A DNA stretch of 8,408 nucleotides from an uncultured Prevotella sp. GTDB lineage: Bacteria; Bacteroidota; Bacteroidia; Bacteroidales; Bacteroidaceae. This document shows positions 1 through 4,428 of the stretch, in pieces (the stretch's first letter is position 1; every line of letters begins with the position of its first letter). The notes under the pieces were generated by a model that had not been told where the DNA came from, searched no databases, and saw nothing but the letters and a program-made list of their open reading frames with translations. The position numbers were made by a program, and so were the translations under genes. The stretch spans positions 1 through 8,408 of the forward strand of contig CAMBBY010000032.1 of assembly GCA_945863825.1 (NCBI GenBank), in the 5' to 3' direction.

Positions 1-21
1 ATAAGAAATATTAGGAGACAT
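1..21 (-). CDS. Possible start of a further operon gene, cut by the window edge
   Basis: An ATG at 21-19 on the minus strand opens a frame reading MSPNISY up to the window edge. It begins only 8 bases after the stop of the 30-residue ORF, the same tight packing seen in the genes before it. Seven codons carry no functional information, so this is a positional inference only; it may equally be a chance ATG. Confidence 0.22.
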
Positions 22-29
22 TTTGGCTG

Positions 30-122
30 CTATGGGTTTTCAGACAATCTCCCCCGATTGTTCCATGCGCGCTTGATTTGGTCATCCGACCAAAAACGTA
101 TGCGGTAACGGTATGCTCTCAT
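30..122 (-). CDS. 30-residue basic peptide, overlapping start
   Basis: The ATG at 122-120 overlaps the TGA stop of the preceding gene (ATGA), and the frame stays open for 30 codons to TAG at 32-30. The peptide is rich in Arg, Tyr and Trp (it starts MRAYRYRIRFWSDDQ) with a net positive charge. No known family is recognised. Support for it being real is the 4-base stop/start overlap, which repeats the arrangement between the LuxR-type gene and its downstream neighbour and suggests translational coupling. Against it is the very short length. It could be a small nucleic-acid-binding or regulatory peptide of the element, or a chance frame; no function is assigned. Confidence 0.38.
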   Translation of the reverse strand: MRAYRYRIRFWSDDQIKRAWNNRGRLSENP

Positions 123-313
123 CTCTTAGGTCTTTTATAGTGTGTACACTTGCTGTTGGCCATGAAGAACTCATAGTCGTGCTCATTCTCTATCTCCTTG
201 TAAAGCTCACGGTGCGAAGTTGACCAGAACTTGCAGGTATTGCCTCTCGAAAAGGCACAAGTCTTGTGACACTCTATGAATGCGCCGACCTTAACTTTCT
301 TTTTTCTTCCCAT
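119..313 (-). CDS. 64-residue basic cysteine-containing protein, hypothetical
   Basis: The start chosen is the ATG at 313-311 (MGRKKKVKVG...), which overlaps the end of the upstream 42-residue gene by 23 bases. A longer in-frame start at 379 (MAPGASRG...) would lie almost wholly inside the upstream gene and adds a stretch that looks like out-of-frame sequence. The protein is strongly basic at both ends (GRKKKVK and YKRPKR), with Cys at 15, 19, 27 and 56. The spacing C-x3-C-x7-C followed by a distant C-x2-Y-K resembles a small metal-binding knuckle. Its C-terminal C-x2-Y followed by basic residues is echoed in the upstream 42-residue protein. No family is recognised. It probably belongs to the same transcript as the LuxR-type gene and the flanking small ORFs; a nucleic-acid or metal-binding role is an inference from charge and Cys only. 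Confidence 0.62.
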   Translation of the reverse strand: MGRKKKVKVGAFIECHKTCAFSRGNTCKFWSTSHRELYKEIENEHDYEFFMANSKCTHYKRPKR

Positions 314-419
314 AATATTCACATTGATTGATAACCTTGAGCTCCACATAGATCTTCCTCTCGATGCACCAGGAGCCATTGATGCAATTTCTCTGGTATA
401 GACAATCCTTGCATATCAT
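291..419 (-). CDS. 42-residue cysteine-rich small protein, hypothetical
   Basis: The ATG at 419-417 overlaps the TGA of the LuxR-type gene (ATGA) and the frame runs 42 codons to TAA at 293-291. Five cysteines fall at residues 3, 6, 12, 18 and 33, beginning with a C-x2-C pair (MICKDC) and including C-x5-C spacings. This is far more cysteine than chance would give in a 42-residue frame. The tail (QCEYYGKKKES) resembles the tail of the next protein (KCTHYKRPKR). It is short enough to be missed by most gene callers. The coupled start, the following gene overlapping it by 23 bases, and the cysteine spacing argue that it is translated. A zinc-binding or Fe-S-binding miniprotein is the simplest reading; no known family is recognised. 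Confidence 0.55.
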   Translation of the reverse strand: MICKDCLYQRNCINGSWCIERKIYVELKVINQCEYYGKKKES

Positions 420-967
420 AGATGGAGTTGATTGACAATCTTGATGATATCCCTTGACGAACTCAGACCAAGCCTCTTGGTCATATTGCGGAGCTGTGAG
501 GTGACGGTGTGCGTTGACTTGCCGAGAATCTGAGCCACCTCCTTGGCGAGATAGCCCTTGGCAAAAACCCTTGCGACCTCTGTCTCCTTAGGGAAGAATG
601 GTGAGTGAACCCTTGGGTTACACACTATGTTCTCCTCCTTGCAGACTGCCCTCAGAGGGCATTGGACTCTCTCGATGTTCATCTGCCCTTGGCTGATATC
701 ATAGGTTAGCGTATCATTGGAGCCAAAGTTGCAACGTATGAATCGTTCAGTTATTAGGAATAGATGGTAAAGGTGGTTTCTCTCACTTGTCTTGAACATC
801 GTGAAGAGATAGGCGTAAGCCTCTGGGTAAACTTTCTCCATCAGCTTGGCCATCATCTTGATGAATTCTGGCTGTTGCATGTCGTATCTGATTATTCTCT
901 GGTCTTGGCCATAGAAATAGACCTCTCCTTGAGGAGATACGAAAAATTCTATTTGTCTTGTCTCCAT
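416..967 (-). CDS. LuxR/GerE-type HTH transcriptional regulator with cysteine cluster
   Basis: A 183-residue protein whose C-terminal ~60 residues (about 124-181) fit the GerE/LuxR DNA-binding domain: FFPKETEVARVFAKGYLAKE followed by a recognition-helix region (THTVTSQLRNMTKRLGL), matching the family pattern of E-x-E-V, G-x2-x-KE-[IV]-A, T-V-x2-x-L-x-x2-x2-LG. The N-terminal ~100 residues match no sensor domain I recognise; there is no receiver phosphoacceptor pattern. Just before the HTH sits a cysteine cluster, C103-x5-C109-x6-C116 (CPLRAVCKEENIVCNP), with another Cys at 79, suggesting metal or redox control. The start at 967 overlaps the end of the 74-residue gene by 19 bases and its stop overlaps the next start, so it is mid-operon. 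It probably regulates genes of the integrated element; the target is unknown. Confidence 0.82.
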   Translation of the reverse strand: METRQIEFFVSPQGEVYFYGQDQRIIRYDMQQPEFIKMMAKLMEKVYPEAYAYLFTMFKTSERNHLYHLFLITERFIRCNFGSNDTLTYDISQGQMNIERVQCPLRAVCKEENIVCNPRVHSPFFPKETEVARVFAKGYLAKEVAQILGKSTHTVTSQLRNMTKRLGLSSSRDIIKIVNQLHL

Positions 968-1173
968 AAGCCTCGCTCTATTACTTGGTTGATGACTACG
1001 GCATCGCGAGGGTTGAACTCTTTGCTGCCGTTCAGTTTGCTGAACAATGTCGAGTATCCAAAATCGAATTCCATGATGAGGAATTTGATGAACTGCCCCT
1101 TCTCTGCTCTAGACAAGGACTTGTAGTAATCACTAATCGTGACTTGGTCATTTTTTGCCATAATTTCTTGCAT
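949..1173 (-). CDS. 74-residue HTH-like small protein, first gene of the early-type operon
   Basis: Starts at ATG 1173 (MQEIMAKND...) or the in-frame ATG at 1161 (MAKNDQVT...); both are possible and the second would give a 70-residue protein. Residues about 18-68 (SRAEKGQFIKFLIMEF, then STLFSKLNG, then NPRDAVVINQVI) read as successive short amphipathic helices in the style of small Cro/Ner-type HTH proteins of phages. This is a resemblance, not a confirmed family assignment. It is the first gene transcribed away from the divergent repressor, the position taken by cro or ner in temperate phage switches. Its last 19 bases overlap the LuxR-type gene. Two TAATTTTG boxes lie 4 and 29 bases upstream of the first ATG. 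Expected role: early regulator opposing or adjusting the repressor. Confidence 0.72.
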   Translation of the reverse strand: MQEIMAKNDQVTISDYYKSLSRAEKGQFIKFLIMEFDFGYSTLFSKLNGSKEFNPRDAVVINQVIERGLWRQDK

Positions 1174-1177
1174 AATC

Positions 1178-1185
1178 CAAAATTA
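1178..1185 (-). promoter_or_regulatory. Candidate -7 box TAATTTTG, proximal
   Basis: An exact match to the Bacteroidota -7 consensus TAnnTTTG on the minus strand, ending 4 bases before the ATG at 1173. Initiation here would give a transcript starting at or beside that ATG, and so a leaderless message, or a ~10-base leader if the ATG at 1161 is used. No convincing TTTG -33 box is seen at the usual distance; a TTTG from the distal box lies 17 bases upstream. Confidence 0.33.
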
Positions 1186-1202
1186 ATTCTTAAATTTGTT
1201 GC

Positions 1203-1210
1203 CAAAATTA
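1203..1210 (-). promoter_or_regulatory. Candidate -7 box TAATTTTG for the leftward operon, distal
   Basis: A second exact TAnnTTTG match on the minus strand, 25 bp upstream of the proximal one. It would give a leader of roughly 25 bases before the ATG at 1173, which makes it the likelier main promoter of the 74aa-LuxR-small-ORF operon. The palindrome at 1229-1242 occupies the place where the -33 region would be, as expected for repression by the divergent XRE protein. No clear TTTG -33 box is seen. Confidence 0.45.
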
Positions 1211-1228
1211 GAATAAAAATTTGAAAAT

Positions 1229-1265
1229 ACCGCATTTGCGGTGTTTAAATAGATTATTTTGCGGT
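1229..1265. promoter_or_regulatory. Putative repressor operator: palindrome plus extra half-site
   Basis: Positions 1229-1242 read ACCGCA-TT-TGCGGT, a perfect inverted repeat with 6-base arms. A further copy of TGCGGT lies at 1260-1265 in the same orientation as the right arm (1237-1242), offset by 23 bp, close to two helical turns, and both are preceded by TTT. The sites sit between the start of the leftward operon and the start of the repressor gene. The natural candidate ligand is the product of 1297-1686; the HTH-like 74-residue protein is the alternative. Confidence 0.6.
1254..1261 (+). promoter_or_regulatory. Weak candidate -7 box for the repressor gene
   Basis: TTATTTTG matches the TAnnTTTG consensus at 7 of 8 positions and lies 35 bases ahead of the repressor ATG. 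It overlaps the TGCGGT half-site at 1260-1265, so binding there would give autoregulation. A TTTG at 1235-1238 lies 15 bases upstream, shorter than the usual spacing, so the assignment is weak. Confidence 0.28.
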
Positions 1266-1296
1266 ATATTTAACGTTTAATAACGGAATATAGGCT

Positions 1297-1686
1297 ATGT
1301 TTAACGGCAATTTAGTGAAAAAGCTCGTCAAGGAGCAGGGCAAGACTGTAGGCTCTATGGTCGCTTTTGTGTTCGGTCCGACCTCCCATCTTAACTTGAG
1401 CTATTTTAAGGATCGAACCTACATTGACTCCCGGTATCTTGAAAAGTTATCGGAGTTTTTTAATGTGCCCATTGGGGACTTCTTCTTGGAGGATGAGGAA
1501 TTTGAGAACCAGAACTCAAAGACGAACGTCCATCACATTAACAACTCGACTGTCAACATCAACTCCAGTCCTGATGTTTTGATGGGTGTCATCGACAACC
1601 AAAAGAAGATGCTGGAGCAGCAGGCTGACCAAATCGCATGGTTGCGTCAGCAATTTGAAAAAATGACTGCAAATGTTGCGAAATAG
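1297..1686 (+). CDS. XRE-like (Cro/CI-type) repressor with C-terminal coiled coil
   Basis: A 129-residue protein. Residues about 3-64 look like a shortened or diverged XRE HTH: LVKKLVKEQGKTVGS, then YFKDRTYIDSRYLEKLSEFF and the family-typical ending NVPIGDFFLE. The middle (about 70-90) is Asn/Ser-rich (HHINNSTVNINSS). Residues about 92-125 form a heptad-like helix (IDNQKKMLEQQADQIAWLRQ), a likely oligomerisation coiled coil. It is transcribed divergently from the leftward operon, with the palindrome at 1229-1242 in between, the classic layout of a lysogeny or maintenance repressor. There is no LexA-like peptidase domain, so induction by self-cleavage is not expected; the 183-residue regulator or 74-residue protein may antagonise it. 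A Shine-Dalgarno sequence is absent, as is usual in this phylum. The HTH call is from pattern similarity and is moderately secure. Confidence 0.75.
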   Translation: MFNGNLVKKLVKEQGKTVGSMVAFVFGPTSHLNLSYFKDRTYIDSRYLEKLSEFFNVPIGDFFLEDEEFENQNSKTNVHHINNSTVNINSSPDVLMGVIDNQKKMLEQQADQIAWLRQQFEKMTANVAK

Positions 1687-1723
1687 TCTCTAAAAATCTG
1701 TCATCTTATTCCATAAAATCCAC

Positions 1724-1750
1724 TCAACATGGTGTCTTCCATCATGTTGA
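1724..1750. repeat. 11-bp inverted repeat (hairpin) downstream of the repressor gene
   Basis: The arms TCAACATGGTG (1724-1734) and CATCATGTTGA (1740-1750) pair over 11 positions with one G-U wobble, around the loop TCTTC. It starts 37 bases after the repressor stop. It could be a transcription terminator for that gene, but there is no T-run on either side, so a recombination or protein-binding site at the element end is the alternative. Confidence 0.5.
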
Positions 1751-1873
1751 ATGGAGCAAAATTAGGTTTCATCACAGCAAATATATACATAATTATGATT
1801 AAAGGTCTATTGATATTCAATGAAATACAACAAAAAATCGAGAAAACTGTATTCCAGTAATCCCGACCAAACT

Positions 1874-1898
1874 AAGAGTTTACTTCCCGTAAACTCTT
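1874..1898. repeat. Perfect 10-bp inverted repeat upstream of the HHH gene
   Basis: AAGAGTTTAC (1874-1883) and GTAAACTCTT (1889-1898) are exact reverse complements around the loop TTCCC. The hairpin lies 38 bases before the next start codon and has no T-run immediately after it in either direction (CATTAGATC on the plus side), so a standard intrinsic terminator is doubtful. It may be an operator or attenuator for the downstream gene, or part of the element/host junction. Confidence 0.55.
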
Positions 1899-1913
1899 CA
1901 TTAGATCATATTT

Positions 1914-1921
1914 TAACTTTA
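1914..1921 (+). promoter_or_regulatory. Weak candidate -7 box for the HHH gene
   Basis: TAACTTTA matches TAnnTTTG at 7 of 8 positions and lies 14 bases ahead of the ATG at 1936. No -33 TTTG is visible. If used, the leader would be under 10 bases. Confidence 0.22.
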
Positions 1922-1935
1922 AATGCGAAAACGAT

Positions 1936-2964
1936 ATGCTTAAACTAAAAGATTTCTTTTATCTACAGCGTAACGACCGACAAGCCATTCTGGTTCTGCT
2001 CGGTATCATCATCATTTGTCTTACTCTCATTATCATTGTGGGAAAAGTCAATACGAAAGAATCAAGTTTGGAAAACGACTATTCTGCAGATAATAACCCC
2101 AAAAGCATGACTGGCGATAATCACCAAGAATCATCAACTGCAGATAAAAACATTAGCGAAAAGCATCCTTTATATTATAAGGTAGAGGGAACAGTTCATG
2201 AGTTGTTTCCTTTCGACCCTAATACTGCCGACAGCACCCAGCTTCTCAAACTCGGTTTACAATCATGGCAAGTACGAAGTATCTATAGGTTTCGTGCTAA
2301 AGGCGGCATCTTCAGAGAAAAAACTGATTTTGCCCGTCTGTACGGACTTACCAAGAAACAATACGAAGTACTGGCACCTTATATTATAATAGGTGAAGAT
2401 TACCGGCCTGCATCCGACTACTATGGCAACAGCAGAGCCCCCAAAAGAAACTACCGGGAAACCCAGTATGGGAATGGTGCAAGCACAAGTACGTATTCAC
2501 AAGCAAACAATGGTGCTAATTCTACAAATACAAATGGCAACAATAACATCTACAGTTATCCACAAAAACTGAGACCGGGGCAACACGTCATCGTCAACTC
2601 TGCCGACACAACAGAACTGAAGAAGATTCCAGGCATTGGCAGTTATTATGCTAAAAGCATCACAAGATACAGAGAACAATTAGGAGGCTTTGCATCCATT
2701 AACCAGCTGAAGGAAATAGATGGACTGCCAGAAGAAGCTCTGTCTTTCATCAAAATTACTCCTGGAGAAGTGAGAAAGTTGAATATCAATTCTCTCTCAC
2801 TCAATCAACTTCGACGTCACCCCTACCTCAACTTCTACCAAGCGAAAGAAATTTGCGACTATCGACGGTTAAGAGGTCCTTTCAAAAGTCTGGAGGAACT
2901 AAAACTCCTCAAGAACTTTCCACCAGCAGAAATAGAGAGACTTAAGCCCTATATCATATTCTAA
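1936..2964 (+). CDS. Membrane-anchored ComEA-like helix-hairpin-helix protein
   Basis: A 342-residue protein. A hydrophobic segment at about 18-35 (ILVLLGIIIICLTLIIIV) after a basic N-terminus anchors it in the inner membrane, with the rest predicted outside the cytoplasm. Three HHH units follow. Unit one is at about 92-152 (FDPNTADSTQLLKLGL...). A Ser/Asn/Tyr-rich linker (about 155-215) comes next. Unit two is at about 218-274 (VNSADTTELKKIPGIG, the canonical ComEA motif) and unit three at about 281-342 (LNINSLSLNQLRRHPYL). HHH motifs bind DNA backbone non-specifically, and ComEA proteins bind incoming DNA during transformation in other bacteria. Three units and the long linker make it larger than classical ComEA (roughly 100-220 residues). 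The role in Bacteroidota is not established. It stands alone, with no com gene beside it, and converges on the transporter genes. Confidence 0.85.
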   Translation: MLKLKDFFYLQRNDRQAILVLLGIIIICLTLIIIVGKVNTKESSLENDYSADNNPKSMTGDNHQESSTADKNISEKHPLYYKVEGTVHELFPFDPNTADSTQLLKLGLQSWQVRSIYRFRAKGGIFREKTDFARLYGLTKKQYEVLAPYIIIGEDYRPASDYYGNSRAPKRNYRETQYGNGASTSTYSQANNGANSTNTNGNNNIYSYPQKLRPGQHVIVNSADTTELKKIPGIGSYYAKSITRYREQLGGFASINQLKEIDGLPEEALSFIKITPGEVRKLNINSLSLNQLRRHPYLNFYQAKEICDYRRLRGPFKSLEELKLLKNFPPAEIERLKPYIIF

Positions 2965-2997
2965 AAAAGGGGTGTGTCATCAGTCAATGACACACCC
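2963..2997 (-). terminator. Intrinsic terminator for the transporter genes, likely bidirectional
   Basis: GGGTGTGTCAT (2970-2980) and ATGACACACCC (2987-2997) form a perfect 11-bp GC-rich stem around CAGTCA. On the minus strand the stem is followed by C-C and a run of six T (plus-strand A-run 2963-2968), the classical terminator form, 15 bases after the stop of the 3012-4367 gene. On the plus strand it begins 5 bases after the HHH stop and lacks a T-run, so it may serve that gene less efficiently. Confidence 0.88.
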
Positions 2998-3011
2998 TCT
3001 TGGATTTCAAA

Positions 3012-4367
3012 TCAAAACACTCCTAACTGATGCAGGAATATAGTTAATATACATAATGGACAAACGATACGCACCATAAAGAGATAAACACCGAAAAGAG
3101 AACCTTTCAAAGTTCCCCAATTCGTAAATTCGTCTCTCACCACTTTCTTCGGCACATACCAACCTAAGAAAATACAGGTTGCAAAGGAACCCAGCGGCAT
3201 AAACAACTGAGAAGTAAGATGGTCGCAGAAATCAAGAAAGTTCAAATTAAAGAGACTCAGTTCTGGCATGGCTCCACAAGACAAAGAACAGAATATACCA
3301 ATAATACAACAGGTTATAGTCTCTATCCAGGCACCCTTCTTGCGAGTTACTTTCAACTCCTCATAAAACATGGCAGTACCGATTTCGTGCATAGAAATAG
3401 TGGAAGTCAATGCAGCCAACACCAACAATGCGTAAAACAGTACAGAAATAATATACCCCACAACAGGCATAGAACCAAATGCCTGTTGGAAAACATTAGG
3501 CAAAGTGATAAAAATGAGTGAAGGACCACTATCCGGATTAACACCTACAGAGAATGCTGCTGGGAAAATCATCAGTCCCGCCATGATGGCAATAATCGTA
3601 TCTATCAATGCTATCTGAGTGGCAGATTTCAAGAGATTGGTTTGTCTGCTAAAATAAGAAGCATAGGTACAAAGACAAGCGGTACCGAGGCTCAAGGAGA
3701 AGAAAGCCTGTCCCAAAGCCTCCAGCATCACGTTCTCATCCACTTTTGAAAAATCAGGCTTCAACAGAAACTCTATACCCTTGAATGCACCAGGCAGAGA
3801 ACAAGACGAGATGACCAATACAATCAGTAAGACAAAAAGCATCGGCATCAATATTTTGGAAGCTTTCTCTATACCATTGCGCACACCTCTGGCTACCACA
3901 CAATGGGTAATCAAGATAAAAGCAATCGTCCAAAAAGTCGGTTTGATGGGATCAGAAGAGAATTCTACGAAATATTGCTTTACATAACTGACATCTCCAT
4001 GAATACCTCCCAACAACGAAGCATAAAGATACTGCAGGCACCATCCTGCCACTACCGCATAAAAACCCAGGATAATCATGGACGTAACAACTCCCATGAC
4101 ACCTAAGATTCCCCAAGGTTTGCCATTGGAAAGATTATGATAAGAACGCACAGCATTAGCAGCAGAATGACGTCCGATAATAAATTCACCTACCATACCA
4201 GGAATACCCAGCATGAAGATACATACCAAGTAAATAAGAATGAAAGCAGCACCTCCATTCTGTCCTGCCATATAGGGGAAACGCCAGACATTTCCCAAAC
4301 CTACTGCTGAACCAGCAGTAGCCAGAATGACTCCCAACTTGGAGCCAAAACTTCCTCTATTTTCCAT
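3012..4367 (-). CDS. Sodium-dependent amino-acid transporter, NSS/SNF family (copy A)
   Basis: A 451-residue integral membrane protein of the neurotransmitter:sodium symporter (LeuT-like) family, with multiple hydrophobic spans expected to form the LeuT fold. TM1 carries the signature AVGLGNVWRFPY, with N26 matching the LeuT Na1-site Asn. E61 matches LeuT Glu62 and Y103 the substrate-site Tyr108. TM6 reads FFSLSLGTACLCTYASY, with S224 at the LeuT Thr254 Na1/substrate position and G228-T229-A230 at the unwound segment. In TM7 an Asp (D256) replaces the Asn of Na1 and Ala260 stands at the chloride-ligand Ser of eukaryotic members, so chloride independence is predicted. T321-S322 fit the Na2 site. 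It likely imports an amino acid with sodium; the substrate is not predictable. It follows its paralogue by 61 bp across a hairpin and ends at a strong terminator. Confidence 0.93.
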   Translation of the reverse strand: MENRGSFGSKLGVILATAGSAVGLGNVWRFPYMAGQNGGAAFILIYLVCIFMLGIPGMVGEFIIGRHSAANAVRSYHNLSNGKPWGILGVMGVVTSMIILGFYAVVAGWCLQYLYASLLGGIHGDVSYVKQYFVEFSSDPIKPTFWTIAFILITHCVVARGVRNGIEKASKILMPMLFVLLIVLVISSCSLPGAFKGIEFLLKPDFSKVDENVMLEALGQAFFSLSLGTACLCTYASYFSRQTNLLKSATQIALIDTIIAIMAGLMIFPAAFSVGVNPDSGPSLIFITLPNVFQQAFGSMPVVGYIISVLFYALLVLAALTSTISMHEIGTAMFYEELKVTRKKGAWIETITCCIIGIFCSLSCGAMPELSLFNLNFLDFCDHLTSQLFMPLGSFATCIFLGWYVPKKVVRDEFTNWGTLKGSLFGVYLFMVRIVCPLCILTIFLHQLGVF

Positions 4368-4382
4368 TTCGCAAAAATTCTA

Positions 4383-4418
4383 ATGAGTACTCCATATTCA
4401 TCATGGTAAAGTACTCAT
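4383..4418 (-). repeat. Hairpin between the two transporter genes
   Basis: ATGAGTACT (4383-4391) and AGTACTCAT (4410-4418) are exact reverse complements, and CCAT/ATGG (4392-4395, 4403-4406) extends the stem inside with a 3-base bulge. It fills most of the 61-bp gap between the stop of copy B and the start of copy A. On the minus strand a TTTTT run follows a few bases later. It may be a weak terminator or attenuator that lowers copy A relative to copy B, or a stability stem or processing site. No exact TAnnTTTG promoter for copy A is seen in the gap. Confidence 0.55.
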
Positions 4419-4428
4419 GGGTTATTAA

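Larger units (their letters stand above)
1687..1935. other. Non-coding junction between integrated element and host genes
   Basis: No convincing ORF lies on either strand; the longest plus-strand frame is 21 codons (1795-1860). The region is AT-rich and holds two strong hairpins (1724-1750 and 1874-1898) and a small one (attga-tat-tcaat, about 1811-1823). The change from small overlapping regulatory genes on the left to ordinary housekeeping genes on the right suggests that the element's end lies here. No tRNA, target-site duplication or end repeat could be identified from one side alone. Confidence 0.5.

Noticed and set aside
100..117. TGCGGT at 101-106 as a further repressor site
   Set aside because: A single 6-mer inside a coding frame over 1 kb from the switch; no palindrome partner nearby.
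314..379. Upstream ATG start (MAPGASRG...) for the 64-residue gene
   Set aside because: The extension lies inside the 42-residue gene in another frame, and the MGRKKK start gives the same overlapping style as the other operon genes.
764..1224. Plus-strand frames of 120 and 79 codons
   Set aside because: They are antisense to the LuxR-type and 74-residue genes, have no domain-like pattern, and cut across the operon start.
1795..1860. 21-codon plus-strand frame in the junction (MIKGLLIFNE...)
   Set aside because: Too short, with no coupling to a neighbour or recognisable feature; expected by chance in AT-rich DNA.
1707..1861. Weak direct repeat (ATTCCA...AATCC near 1708 and 1850) considered as transposase-binding end repeats
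   Set aside because: Only a 6-base identity with an imperfect extension; not distinguishable from chance in AT-rich sequence.
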